Shown one piece after another: positions 16,191 through 25,677 of a stretch of DNA of 64,000 bases. Numbering within the stretch: the stretch's first letter is position 1; each line of letters begins with the position of its first letter. The stretch comes from Chelatococcus sp. YT9 (GTDB taxonomy: Bacteria > Pseudomonadota > Alphaproteobacteria > Rhizobiales > Beijerinckiaceae), in the NCBI RefSeq assembly GCF_018398315.1, contig NZ_JAHBRW010000001.1, positions 3,480,501 through 3,544,500 of the forward strand. The letters are read 5' to 3'. The position numbers and the translations under genes were made by a program. The notes below the pieces were generated by a model that made no database searches, was not told the origin of the DNA, and saw only the letters and a list, made by a program, of their open reading frames with translations.

Positions 16191-18239
16191 ATGGGGCGGG
16201 TCCTGAACGTTGATCGGACAGAAGCGGAGCTATCGAGGTGCCTGCTGCCCGGGCACTCCGCAGATATGGCTGAATTGATGCAACCCTATACCTTGTCCAG
16301 AACAGCCCTCGTACGCCGCCCGATCGACGTCCTCGTCATCGGCGGCGGCATGGCAGGCACATTTGCCGCCCTTGCAGCCAAACGGGCTGATCCCTCCCGT
16401 TCTGTGGTGATCGTCGAGCGAAGCAATATCCTTGGTGGGCAAGGTACGGTTGGCGGCGTCGCGGGTTTTGTCGGTGACACCGCGCGGGTCAATGCAATCT
16501 TCGCAGAACTCATCGCGCGGCTCGAAAGGGCGGGCAAGATCGATCCTTATCGCAGCAACGATGACCGGCGCGCCTACGATCTCGAGAGCTGCGGCTACTA
16601 TCTCCAGGCGATGGTCGCCGAAGCCGGCATTGAGACGTGGCTGCATGCTGTCGCGCTCGACGGCAAGGCGCGCGACGGCTGGGTGAAGGAGGTTTTGGTC
16701 AGCGTGGGGCCTACTCTGGCGGTCGTTGAGCCGGGGATCGTGATCGACACGACGGGCAATGCCCTCATCGCGGATATTCTGGACCTCCCAACGCGCCATC
16801 TCGGCGCGTTGGCGCAGTTGCCGATGAGCCTTTACTTTACGCTGTGGGACACCGGGCAGCCCGTGCGCCCGTTCCTGCCAGAAGGCTGCCCCCGCTGGGA
16901 CAATGACGATGATCTGCCGATGACGTCCCTGCACAGCTTTGCTGACGGGCGTCTTGAGGTGAAGATGAAGGTCGTCGGCTTCGATGCCGCCGACGGCTTC
17001 AGTCTTTCCGAGGCAGAGATCCATGGCCGTCGACAGATGATGGGCCTCATCTACCATCTGCAGACGCGCGGTTACAGGGGCAGGCATGCCGCCGGTGGCG
17101 GTAAGCCGCTCGCGACCTATACGCTGGCTTCCGTATCCCGGGCGATAGGCCAGCGGGAAGGGCGCCGCATTGTCGGCGATGCGACCCTAAGCGAGGACGA
17201 CGTTCGCCATGCGGCTGTCTTCGACGACGCGGTGGCGGTCGGCACCTATCACCTCGATTTCCACTGGCCTGATACGGACAAGCGCGCTGGCACCGGTATC
17301 ACCGACATGGTGGAGCCCTACCATATTCCGCTCGGTGCCATGCGGCCCCGAGGTATGCACAACCTGCTCTGCCCGGGGCGTTCCTTGTCAGGCGACCAGA
17401 TGGCGCTGAGTTCCTATCGGGCAATGGCCACCTGCGCGCAGATGGGCTTCGGGGCTGGAACCGCGGCAGCGCTCGCATTGTCAACCGCCGGCTCCCTCGC
17501 GCACCTCGATCCGGCTGCGCTCCGGGTGGCCATCGAGTCCGGCGGCCAGAGCCTCGATCTCTCTTTCTACGGGGACTATCTGCGTTGTCTGCAACTCATC
17601 GAGGAGAGAATCCCGATCGATGCGCGCAACGGGGACCGGTTGATACTAAACCGCCTGTCCAACGGACGCACGCTCGCCACGCTCATCAGCGGCAACGACG
17701 TTGTGGCCTCCGCCCTTCGCGAGCGCGCTGCCTGGACCGAGGTCGCTGCACGCGACCCGTCGGAGCCGTTCGCACCGGAGGAGCGACCTAATGCCATCAT
17801 GGCCGAGGTGCGCTTCGACACGGCCGGCTCGATCCTGGCCTTTGCCGAGGTTCATCAGTCTGCACTGGCGGCCGGGGAGGGCACGGGTGCATGCGTCCTG
17901 TTGAAACGCTGTCAACGCGGGGAAGAGCGATGGGAGTTGCACGCGACAACCGATGAGCCGGGCAGGCTGTTTGTGCTGATCATGGGCGGCGGCCAGGTGC
18001 GTTATCGCGTCTTATCCACGAACTACGATAGAGCGGTCTTGCCGGACCTGATCCCGACAGCTATCGGCGGTGCCGTAGCCTTCACCAATTGCAATGGCGA
18101 TGTTCGCTTCTGGGAGGGCTCGGAAGACCGCTTCGCGCCCGTCGGCGAGCAGGAGCCGACTCCGCAGGCTCTTAAACAACGGCCTTATGAAGACCACGTG
18201 CTGCTTGCGGAAGTGTCACGCATGGAGCGCGCGTTGTGA
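16191..18239 (+). CDS. FAD-dependent oxidoreductase embedded in the ABC importer operon
   Basis: About 682 residues from ATG 16191; a GTG at 16152 and an ATG at 16266 are alternatives. The Rossmann FAD motif 'VLVIGGGMAGTFAALAAKR' comes early, then 'SNILGGQGTVGGVAGFVGD', and near the middle 'MHNLLCPGRSLSGDQMALSSYRAMATCAQMG', which together fit the PF12831 FAD-dependent oxidoreductase type. The last about 170 residues form an extra beta-rich domain. It overlaps the next gene (GTGA), so it is co-expressed with the permeases and probably oxidises the imported compound. Substrate unknown. Confidence 0.83.
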   Translation: MGRVLNVDRTEAELSRCLLPGHSADMAELMQPYTLSRTALVRRPIDVLVIGGGMAGTFAALAAKRADPSRSVVIVERSNILGGQGTVGGVAGFVGDTARVNAIFAELIARLERAGKIDPYRSNDDRRAYDLESCGYYLQAMVAEAGIETWLHAVALDGKARDGWVKEVLVSVGPTLAVVEPGIVIDTTGNALIADILDLPTRHLGALAQLPMSLYFTLWDTGQPVRPFLPEGCPRWDNDDDLPMTSLHSFADGRLEVKMKVVGFDAADGFSLSEAEIHGRRQMMGLIYHLQTRGYRGRHAAGGGKPLATYTLASVSRAIGQREGRRIVGDATLSEDDVRHAAVFDDAVAVGTYHLDFHWPDTDKRAGTGITDMVEPYHIPLGAMRPRGMHNLLCPGRSLSGDQMALSSYRAMATCAQMGFGAGTAAALALSTAGSLAHLDPAALRVAIESGGQSLDLSFYGDYLRCLQLIEERIPIDARNGDRLILNRLSNGRTLATLISGNDVVASALRERAAWTEVAARDPSEPFAPEERPNAIMAEVRFDTAGSILAFAEVHQSALAAGEGTGACVLLKRCQRGEERWELHATTDEPGRLFVLIMGGGQVRYRVLSTNYDRAVLPDLIPTAIGGAVAFTNCNGDVRFWEGSEDRFAPVGEQEPTPQALKQRPYEDHVLLAEVSRMERAL

Positions 18240-19162
18240 CGGAATTTGCCCTGCAGTGCCAGGTCCAAGGTCAGCGCGGGTCGGTGGTGAGTATCCGCGA
18301 AGTCGCGCAGGGCTGGTCACTGGTCGCGCCGCTATATCTCTTCGTCACCGCCGTCATCGTCATTCCAGAGATATGGGCCCTTTATCTCAGCTTCACAGAC
18401 TATTCCGTCGGACGAACGCCGCAGTTCGTCGGTCTGGCGAACTATCGTGCCACTCTCTCGGCGGCGGAATTCTGGATGGCGGCCTGGCGGACACTGCTGT
18501 TCGTTATCATCGCCGTCTCGCTCGAGATCATCGTCGGTCTGTGGATTGCCTGCATTCTGGCCCGTCTGCGCGCCTTTCGCGGCATCATCATTGCTTGTCT
18601 GATTGCGCCCATTGCCATGAGCCATGCGGTGACGGCAACCATGTGGGGCTATCTGCTCGATCTGAATGTCGGGCCCGTCAATTTTCTAACTGAGATCATG
18701 GGCTTCGGGCGCCTTCCATGGCTGTCGTCGGAAACGCTTGCTTTGCCAACCGTGGCCTTCATCGAGTTTTGGGCCGGCATGCCGCATGTGCTGATCATGC
18801 TGTTTCCCGTGCGTGCGGCACTATCCCCGGATATCTATGAGGCGGCTGATCTTGATGGCGCCACGGCCATACAAAGCTTCTGGCGCATTACCCTGCCGCT
18901 TCTGATGCCGGCTTTGCTGATCGCGGTGATCTTCCGCATCATCATCACGATGAGGGCCTTCGGCACTGTCTGGATATTGACGAAGGGTGGACCCCTCGAG
19001 TCGACGGAGTTGCTGTCGATCTACCTGTACAAGACCGGCTTCAGCTATTGGAATTTTGGCCAGGCCGCGGCCATTGCCTGGCTGATGCTGTTGCTAACCG
19101 CGGCTGCCTCATCCCTCTACATGGTGCGTCTCTATCGGGACGCCGCGGGAACCACGGCCTGA
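18236..19162 (+). CDS. ABC sugar transporter permease 1
   Basis: A 308-residue inner-membrane permease of the MalF/UgpA type with six or more membrane segments. The EAA loop that contacts the ATPase reads 'EAADLDGATAIQSFWRITLP' followed by 'LLMPAL'. It starts at a GTG overlapping the upstream stop. It pairs with the next permease. Confidence 0.9.
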   Translation: MTEFALQCQVQGQRGSVVSIREVAQGWSLVAPLYLFVTAVIVIPEIWALYLSFTDYSVGRTPQFVGLANYRATLSAAEFWMAAWRTLLFVIIAVSLEIIVGLWIACILARLRAFRGIIIACLIAPIAMSHAVTATMWGYLLDLNVGPVNFLTEIMGFGRLPWLSSETLALPTVAFIEFWAGMPHVLIMLFPVRAALSPDIYEAADLDGATAIQSFWRITLPLLMPALLIAVIFRIIITMRAFGTVWILTKGGPLESTELLSIYLYKTGFSYWNFGQAAAIAWLMLLLTAAASSLYMVRLYRDAAGTTA

Positions 19163-19174
19163 GCAGGAGCCGAG

Positions 19175-20011
19175 ATGGACAATCGCACCTCCGTCACCTG
19201 GCTGGACCGCGCGGTCCTCGCGGCCGCCATCGCCTTGGCGGTGATTCCGATCATTGTCGTCATCGCCTCCTCTTTCAAGGAAGGGCGGGATATCTTTTCC
19301 TACCGCCCCGTCGTCCTGTTCTGGCCGACGCTCGACAACTACGCCAGTCTAGGCATGCGCTGGGGGAAGTTTCAGCTTGGACTTGCAAACAGCGCTGTCG
19401 TGACTGCGGGGTCGATCGCGCTCGTGCTCGCAGTTTGCCTGCCGGCTGCCTATGCCCTGTCTCGTCTCCCCCGGCATGGTGTCGGGCGTTCGTCCAGCGT
19501 TCTGCTGGTCATCAAGATGCTGCCACCCCTTGTCGTCACCGTGCCGCTCTTCCCCATTTTTTCAACGGTCGGACTTGATAACTCGCGCATCGGGCTGATG
19601 CTGGTCTATGCGGCCTTCGAGGTCAGTCTCAGCGTGATGATCCTGAAGACATTCATCGACAATGTTCCGCTGGAAGTGGAGGAGGCCGCGTTCCTCGATG
19701 GATGCGACCGTCTGCAAGCGTTCCGGCGGGTCATCATGCCGCTCATCTGGCCGGGCATGATCACGGTGGCGATCTTCGTCGCCCTTTTCGCGTGGAACGA
19801 CTACATGTTCGGCCTGATCCTGACCACGTCACGCACCGTGACGGCCCCGGTCGTCCTCGCTGACATGCTCTCGGGCATCGGTGAGGGAACGGCGACTTGG
19901 GGCGAGGTATTCGCCGCTGCAACGCTGCAGATGATCCCCGTGCTCGCTTTCGCCTGGATCGTCCAGCGGCAGATGTTCTTCGGTGCCCTCCGCGGCGCGA
20001 CAAAGGGATAG
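19175..20011 (+). CDS. ABC sugar transporter permease 2
   Basis: A 278-residue MalG/UgpE-type permease with about six membrane segments and the EAA loop 'EEAAFLDGCDRLQAFRRVIM'. It starts 12 bp after permease 1 with a GAG-type Shine-Dalgarno. No ATPase gene follows; the operon continues straight to the regulator, so the importer must borrow an ATPase encoded elsewhere. Confidence 0.9.
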   Translation: MDNRTSVTWLDRAVLAAAIALAVIPIIVVIASSFKEGRDIFSYRPVVLFWPTLDNYASLGMRWGKFQLGLANSAVVTAGSIALVLAVCLPAAYALSRLPRHGVGRSSSVLLVIKMLPPLVVTVPLFPIFSTVGLDNSRIGLMLVYAAFEVSLSVMILKTFIDNVPLEVEEAAFLDGCDRLQAFRRVIMPLIWPGMITVAIFVALFAWNDYMFGLILTTSRTVTAPVVLADMLSGIGEGTATWGEVFAAATLQMIPVLAFAWIVQRQMFFGALRGATKG

Positions 20012-20019
20012 GGACCGAC

Positions 20020-20709
20020 ATGGTCGCATCTGAACAGCAGTCCTCGCGTCAGAAAGCCTACGAAACCTTCACCCGCCACCTCCTCGCGCATGCGGTGCGT
20101 CCCGGCCAATTCGTGTCCCAGCGCGAGCTGGTGGAATTGACAGGCCTGCCGGTCGGGGTGGTGCGTGAGCTGGTCTCGCGGCTGGAGGCCGAGGGGCTCG
20201 TCATGACGGTGCCGCATCGCGGCATGCAGATCGCCTATGTCGGGATCGATCTCATCCGCGATGCCTTTCAGTATCGCTCCATGATCGAACGGGAAGCGGT
20301 CGCGGTGTTCACCACCAGCGTATCCGCTGAGGAAATCGCCGATTGGCGGCGCGCCCATGAGGCCATCCTGGAGACTTGCGAGCGTGGCCTTGGCGAAAAA
20401 GACCCCTCGACCTTCCTGGCGGAGGCCCAGGCGATGGATTTCAAATTCCATACCACAGTTGTAGACGCCCTCGGTAATGCCATCATATCCGATGCCTACC
20501 GGGTGAACTCCCTGAAGCTGAGCCTCGTCCGCCAGGAGCGTGGCCGCTTGACCATGGCCTTGCTCCCGCTCGCCATGAAGGACCATCTGGCCATCATCAC
20601 GGCGATCGAACGACGAGACGCGGCCGGCGCAGCGCAAGCCATGGCCACGCATATCATGCGCGGTCGCAATCGTTCCCTCGGTATCGACAGCGAGGACGAG
20701 CCGCGTTGA
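20020..20709 (+). CDS. GntR-family transcriptional regulator, FCD subfamily
   Basis: A 229-residue regulator. The N-terminal winged helix (residues 10-75) has 'RELVELTGLPVGVVRELVSRLEAEGLV' as the recognition region. The C-terminal all-helical FCD domain carries the Arg ('DAFQYRSMIEREAV') and His positions that bind a metal and effector. The ATG is 8 nt after the permease stop. It probably senses the imported compound and controls the operon through the palindrome at 14711-14728. Confidence 0.88.
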   Translation: MVASEQQSSRQKAYETFTRHLLAHAVRPGQFVSQRELVELTGLPVGVVRELVSRLEAEGLVMTVPHRGMQIAYVGIDLIRDAFQYRSMIEREAVAVFTTSVSAEEIADWRRAHEAILETCERGLGEKDPSTFLAEAQAMDFKFHTTVVDALGNAIISDAYRVNSLKLSLVRQERGRLTMALLPLAMKDHLAIITAIERRDAAGAAQAMATHIMRGRNRSLGIDSEDEPR

Positions 20710-20829
20710 GGCACGGCTGGCGGGTGAGCCGTAACAACCCGCTCGCCGGAACATACACCGGTTTCTCCGGATTAGAATTTTGGGTGCGCGCTGGCGAGAT
20801 CCGACAGGCTAATCTCAATGGAGACCACC

Positions 20830-21009
20830 ATGACACAGAAACCACCGCCGATCCCCCCCGCGAACAGGCCGGACAAAGGGCAACCGGCTTCCGGGACAGG
20901 TAATGAGAAACCGCGGGACGTGAAAGCTAACGAGAATCCCGCACAAAAGAGGCAGCAAGCTAATATCCGGCAGAACACCACCCATCAGGGATATCAGCAG
21001 GATCGCTGA
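20830..21009 (+). CDS. Small hydrophilic conserved protein
   Basis: A 59-residue protein, Pro/Asn/Gln-rich, with no Cys, signal or membrane segment, and likely disordered. The ending 'QQANIRQNTTHQGYQQDR' resembles a short family I recall from many alphaproteobacteria. The ATG at 20830 has a GGAG site 8-11 nt before it; an upstream in-frame ATG at 20818 lacks one. Function unknown. Confidence 0.6.
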   Translation: MTQKPPPIPPANRPDKGQPASGTGNEKPRDVKANENPAQKRQQANIRQNTTHQGYQQDR

Positions 21010-21084
21010 TCCTCCAGCGGAGCCCCAGGCTATAGCATGAGCATGTTACCGGCCGCTGCACCAGTAGGATGCGGGAGGGGGTGG

Positions 21085-21804
21085 TTAAGCTGCGCGTAGC
21101 CGGGGCAAAGCGAGTTGAGATGTTCTGGTGGATCCGCGATAGACGTAGCCCTTGCCGCGCGCAGTTTCGATCGGGTCGCAGGCATATCTTGTATTTCTGA
21201 GTTTCCGCCGCAACCGCGTGATACGTGTGTCGATGCTGCGGTCCAACGGGTCGTCTCCATGGGCAGGTGCAAGCTGCAGAAGATCGTCCCGGCTGAGCAT
21301 CCGCCCGGCATTCATGGCGAAGGCCGCGACGAGGTCGATCTCGGTTGGAAACAGCGGGAGCTCCGTGCCATCCGCGTCGAGCAGCTTCCAGTTCTTGCGA
21401 TCGAGAGAGAACACACCGAAAGGTAGGATGTCAGACTCGAGAACCCGGCGTCGCCGCAGCACGGCGTCGATGCGAGCTGAGAGTTCTCGGAGAGAGAACG
21501 GTTTCGTCATATAATCATCAGCTCCGGCCTCCAATCCCAGAACCCTGTGGGTCACATCGTCGGCGCCTGTGAGCATGATGATGCCGAGGCTGCGTGAATG
21601 TCTTAGCCGGCGCGCGATGCTGAACCCATCTTCGCTCGGCAGCCCCATGTCCAGAATGATCAATTCCGGAGTGGGTTTGACGAGAAGCTCATCCAACGCG
21701 GCAGCGCCCTCGGCGGTGCGAACAATATGGCCGGCGAGCGAAAGGCCATCTTCCAGCCTGGCCCGGAATGCAGGGTCGTCATCAACAACGATGATATCAG
21801 CCAT
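21085..21804 (-). CDS. OmpR-family response regulator, orphan
   Basis: A 239-residue two-domain regulator. The receiver domain (1-118) has acidic pocket Asp8-10, phospho-acceptor Asp52 ('LIILDMGLP'), Thr79 and Lys101. The C-terminal winged helix includes 'RSIDTRITRLRRKLRN' and 'IETARGKGYVYRG'. No histidine kinase gene lies within the flanking kilobases, so its partner is elsewhere. It is transcribed alone. Confidence 0.9.
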   Translation of the reverse strand: MADIIVVDDDPAFRARLEDGLSLAGHIVRTAEGAAALDELLVKPTPELIILDMGLPSEDGFSIARRLRHSRSLGIIMLTGADDVTHRVLGLEAGADDYMTKPFSLRELSARIDAVLRRRRVLESDILPFGVFSLDRKNWKLLDADGTELPLFPTEIDLVAAFAMNAGRMLSRDDLLQLAPAHGDDPLDRSIDTRITRLRRKLRNTRYACDPIETARGKGYVYRGSTRTSQLALPRLRAA

Positions 21805-22210
21805 GGTTTGTGGCCCGCTAACGAAATGCGGTCCAAGGAACGATGATGGCTTCCGCGGGAATGGAAAGTCCTAATGGCCGCGAGGACGCGACCTTATTCT
21901 CCTGCACCACGACGTTCATCTCCCGCGAATTAAGTATCGCAAAAACGCCGGCAAAATTAGACGTAACGCCGGCGAGTTTCTCTGCGGGAAACGAAGTGAG
22001 GATAGGGAAATTGCGAACTCGGAGGCCGAGTTTAGCGGGCCGTTGATGGGTGGGCTGTGATGCTTACTTTGCGCGAGTTATTCAGGTTGTTGCGGCGACC
22101 AAGCTGGAAGCTTCGCTGACGCTGCACGCTGCATTGCCCCGCTTCCCAAGCTGCTGGGCGCGGTCCACCCTGGTTTGGGATCCCTCAAATGGCGTGGGCA
22201 CAGGAGAGGA
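21805..22210. other. 406-bp intergenic region
   Basis: No supported gene. Two close copies of ACGCCGGC lie between about 21950 and 21980. TCCCGC and GCGGGA, complementary to each other, flank this block. Small frames here have no start signals or recognisable features. Confidence 0.4.
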
Positions 22211-22681
22211 CTAGCTGCCTTTAGCGCTCGCTATCGAGCTCTCGTCCGCAAAGCTTTCGATAAGCTGGTGCAACTGCGGCTCATCAATGAGAAGAACCGC
22301 GTCGCTGATCGGCAGCCAGCGACGAAAACGCTGTCGTCTCTCCGGCCAGCGCTTCAGGTGTTTCTGCACCTTCAAGGGATAAACATCGACTTCAACGAGC
22401 GCGAAGTGATCTGAGAGGCGCTTCCAGTAAATATAGCGTCCAATCGGCTTGCGCTTCACCTTTCCGATCACCCCGGCCTCTTCCCGGGCTTCCTGGGCGG
22501 CGGACCTCCACGCCTTGTGTCGGCGTCCGATCCAACCCTTGGGCAGGATAAACCGGCGAGTTTCGCGGGAAGTCAGCACCAGAACCTCGATCTCGCCAGC
22601 TTCCGTCAGACGAAACGGCAAAGCTGCTACCTGACGCAGCGGTTTCCCATTTCGAGCAGCTCTGCGGTGTGTCGACTTCAT
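22211..22681 (-). CDS. Nudix hydrolase (DIPP-like)
   Basis: A 156-residue protein from ATG 22681; an upstream extension of the frame to 22930 lies in non-conserved sequence. The Nudix box is 'GWIGRRHKAWRSAAQEAREE' followed by AGV. The EE pair and first Glu of the REUxEE core are kept, while the R position is Gln and the upstream Glu is His. Such variants are usual in diphosphoinositol-polyphosphate-phosphohydrolase-like bacterial members. Substrate unknown. Confidence 0.85.
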   Translation of the reverse strand: MKSTHRRAARNGKPLRQVAALPFRLTEAGEIEVLVLTSRETRRFILPKGWIGRRHKAWRSAAQEAREEAGVIGKVKRKPIGRYIYWKRLSDHFALVEVDVYPLKVQKHLKRWPERRQRFRRWLPISDAVLLIDEPQLHQLIESFADESSIASAKGS

Positions 22682-22959
22682 CGGTGGGTTCAGGAATCCT
22701 GGCTCATTGAATAAAAACGGAATTGTCCCCGGAATAACCCGCTCATGCAAGCACCACGCAGCGTTGCCCCGTCGGAGCTCTCCTGGCGCTCCCGATGCGG
22801 CTCGTCCGTTCAACGCATATCGGATCGCAACCGCGGATGCACAGAGTGCGGCGCCAGAAAAGGTTTCAGAACAAGAATCAGATAGCCTGCCGGCACGGCT
22901 TTGGAGCATACATGGCGGCCTATCGGGCATTGTCTGAAGCTCGGCACGGAGAAAACGCG

Positions 22960-23913
22960 GTGTCTCAACGGCTCCCGGCCAACCGGCCGATGACAGCGCT
23001 CGAATGGGGAATGCTGATTGCGCTGGCCGCGGTCTGGGGCGGCTCTTTCTTTTTCAACGGTGTCGCCATTCGCGAATTGCCGGTGTTCACGGTGGTGGTC
23101 TCGCGCGTGGCGCTTGGCGCGATCATGTTGCTTATCATTCTGAAGCTGACTGGAGGACGTATGCCGGCGGACCGGCGCGTCTGGGGCGCCTTCTTTGGGA
23201 TGGGTTTGCTCAACAACGCCATCCCCTTCACGCTGATCGTGTGGGGGCAGCAGTATATCGCGTCCGGGGTCGCCTCCATCCTGAACGCCTCAGCGCCGCT
23301 GTTCACCGTCATCTTTGCGCATTTGCTGACGAGCGACGAGAAAATGAGTGGCGGGCGGTTAGCGGGGGTTCTGATCGGCTTTGCCGGAGTCGCCGTGATA
23401 ATCGGGTTTGATGCGGTGGAAGCGCTCGGCGTTCATGTCACGGCGCAGTTGATGTGCTTGGCGGGCGCAGTGTCCTACGCTCTGGCCGGTATCTACGGGC
23501 GCCGCTTCCACCGGATGGGCGTCTCCCCCATGGCGACCGCGGCAGGGCAGGTCATTGCCTCGAGCATCCTGCTTTTCCCTTTGATGCTCGTGATCGATCG
23601 GCCCTGGACGCTTCCCATGCCGAGCCTTGCGACGATTGGCGCCTTGGTCGGCGTCGCGGCGATCTCGACCGCGTTCGCCTATGTTCTCTTCTTCCGCATT
23701 CTCGCGACCGCTGGCGCGACGAACCTGCTGCTGGTGACGTTCATCATTCCCGTGAGCGCCATACTTCTCGGCATTCTGTTTCTTGATGAAAGTCTGCTGC
23801 CCAAGCACGTGATGGGCATCGTTCTGATCGGCCTAGGGCTCGCGGCGATCGACGGGCGGCCATGGCAGGCCTTGCGCAGATTGCGGGCCCCGGCTGTCCC
23901 GAGGAGTGAGTAG
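22960..23913 (+). CDS. DMT-superfamily permease (EamA type)
   Basis: About 317 residues from GTG 22960, with ten membrane segments in two EamA repeats ('AAVWGGSFFFNGVAIRELPV' and 'LAGAVSYALAGIYGRRF'). The GTG has a GGAG site eight bases before it. In-frame ATGs at 22912 and 22990 are alternatives. These permeases export metabolites or amino-acid derivatives; the substrate is not predictable here. Confidence 0.85.
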   Translation: MSQRLPANRPMTALEWGMLIALAAVWGGSFFFNGVAIRELPVFTVVVSRVALGAIMLLIILKLTGGRMPADRRVWGAFFGMGLLNNAIPFTLIVWGQQYIASGVASILNASAPLFTVIFAHLLTSDEKMSGGRLAGVLIGFAGVAVIIGFDAVEALGVHVTAQLMCLAGAVSYALAGIYGRRFHRMGVSPMATAAGQVIASSILLFPLMLVIDRPWTLPMPSLATIGALVGVAAISTAFAYVLFFRILATAGATNLLLVTFIIPVSAILLGILFLDESLLPKHVMGIVLIGLGLAAIDGRPWQALRRLRAPAVPRSE

Positions 23914-24052
23914 CAGCGCGAAGGGCCTCGCAACACAAACAACGGCACCGGCTGTAGCACGAGGCGAAAAGTCTACCTTCATACCCTTGCAGTTCGTGCG
24001 TATAGTCACGACATAGCCGCAAGATCGGTCACCGATTAGGGAGATCCTGCCT

Positions 24053-24460
24053 ATGCAATTGCACCGCGGTCGCCTGATCGATCATCTCCACCTCAAGGTT
24101 CGGGATCTGGGCGCGTCGAGGCGCTTCTACGGGGCGGTACTGGGGGCGGTAGGGGTCCCTGTCGTCGACGGAGACGGCTACTTCTTCGCGGACGAGCTAT
24201 GGGTCGACGAGGGAACGCCTCAGCAAATCAGCCATGTCCATGTCGCCTTCCAGGCTGCTGATCGCGCCATGGTCGATCGCTTCCATCATGCGGGGCTCGG
24301 CGCCGGTGGCCGTGACAATGGTCCACCGGGCCTTCGTGACTATCATCCCGGCTACTATGCCGCTTTCCTTCTCGATCCGGACGGAAATAACATCGAGGCT
24401 GTTTTTCACGGTCCGGCCGAGCGATCCGTCCCGTCGGTCGTTGTGTCCTGGGATGGCTGA
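24053..24460 (+). CDS. VOC (glyoxalase/dioxygenase-like) family protein
   Basis: A 135-residue single-domain VOC protein. Likely metal ligands are His ('IDHLHLKVRDL'), His ('ISHVHVAFQA') and Glu ('DPDGNNIEAVFHG'). A GGGAGA Shine-Dalgarno is well spaced. Members carry out glyoxalase, ring-cleavage or thiol-transfer reactions, or bind drugs; which applies here is unknown. Confidence 0.85.
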   Translation: MQLHRGRLIDHLHLKVRDLGASRRFYGAVLGAVGVPVVDGDGYFFADELWVDEGTPQQISHVHVAFQAADRAMVDRFHHAGLGAGGRDNGPPGLRDYHPGYYAAFLLDPDGNNIEAVFHGPAERSVPSVVVSWDG

Positions 24461-24626
24461 CGAGCTGTTCTGTCGTCGCTGCCGGCCTTCACACGATGGC
24501 GCTGCGCAGGTCTCATAAATCGATACCGCGTTCGGCTCGCAGCGCGATCATCCATACTTTCCCATCCATGTTGTCTCGCCCGTTATCGCGCCGCGTGCGG
24601 GCCTGCTTTCTCAGGGATTTCCAGCC

Positions 24627-25667
24627 ATGCGTTACAACACTCTTGGCCAAACAGGCCTGTTCGTCTCGGAACTGTGCCTTGGCACCATGACCTTCGGCGG
24701 GAGCGAAGGGATCTGGCACAACATGGGCGGCCTCCAGCAGGCCGAGGCGGACGAGCTCGTCCGCACCGCGCTCGACGCCGGCATCAACTTCATCGATACG
24801 GCGAATGTCTATTCCGCTGGGCTGTCGGAGCAGATTACCGGCCAGGCGTTACGCAATCTGGGCGTCGCCCGGGACCAGGTCGTGATCGCGACCAAGGCCT
24901 TCGGTCGGGTTGGGGAGGGCCCCAACAATTCCGGTGCAAGCCGTGTCCATCTTCTTGATCAGGTCAAGGCGAGCCTCAAGCGTCTCCAGCTCGACCATAT
25001 TGATCTTTACCAGATCCACGGGTTCGACACCGTGACGCCGATGGAGGAAACGCTCGAGGCGCTCGATATCCTGGTGCGTCACGGGCACGTCCGCTACATC
25101 GGTGTGTCGAATTGGGCGGCTTGGCATGTGGCCAAGGCGCTTGGTATCGCCGAGCGGCGCCATCTCTCGCCGATCCGCTCGCTGCAGTCCTACTACACTC
25201 TGGCGGGGCGTGATCTCGAACGTGAGATAGTCCCGATGCTGATGTCGGAGAAGGTCGGGCTGATGGTGTGGAGCCCGCTCGCCGGTGGCCTCTTGTCGGG
25301 CAAGTATGCCGGCAATGGTGCCGGTGCCGGCGAAGGCCGGCGTGCGAATTTCGACTTCCCTCCCGTCGCGCGCGACCGCGCAGATGCGATCATCGACGCT
25401 ATTCGACCGATCGCCGAGGCGCGGCACGCAACGATCGCGCAAGTCGCGCTGGCCTGGCTGTTGCATCAGTCCGTGGTTACGAGCGTCATTATCGGCGCAA
25501 AGCGTGTCTCACAGCTCACGGAGAACATTGGCGCCACCAAGGTCGAACTCTCTGCGGACGATTTGGCGGCACTCGACGCGGTTAGCGCTCTGTCACCGGA
25601 GTATCCCGGCTGGATGCTGGCACGGCAGGGTGCCAACCGGACCCAGCCATCGCCTCGCCGCGGATAG
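24627..25667 (+). CDS. Aldo/keto reductase
   Basis: A 346-residue NADPH-dependent TIM-barrel reductase. The catalytic tetrad positions are visible: Asp and Tyr in 'NFIDTANVYS', Lys in 'VVIATKAFG' and His in 'IDLYQIHGFD'. The cofactor region 'SVIIGAKRVSQLTENIGA' fits. It resembles the YajO/Tas-like group. It stands alone and is convergent with the ChrA genes. Confidence 0.9.
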   Translation: MRYNTLGQTGLFVSELCLGTMTFGGSEGIWHNMGGLQQAEADELVRTALDAGINFIDTANVYSAGLSEQITGQALRNLGVARDQVVIATKAFGRVGEGPNNSGASRVHLLDQVKASLKRLQLDHIDLYQIHGFDTVTPMEETLEALDILVRHGHVRYIGVSNWAAWHVAKALGIAERRHLSPIRSLQSYYTLAGRDLEREIVPMLMSEKVGLMVWSPLAGGLLSGKYAGNGAGAGEGRRANFDFPPVARDRADAIIDAIRPIAEARHATIAQVALAWLLHQSVVTSVIIGAKRVSQLTENIGATKVELSADDLAALDAVSALSPEYPGWMLARQGANRTQPSPRRG

Positions 25668-25677
25668 TCGCCGCGCG

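Noticed and set aside
19801-20754. 317-residue reverse frame across permease 2 and the GntR gene
   Set aside because: Antisense of two well-supported genes; no domain, no ribosome site.
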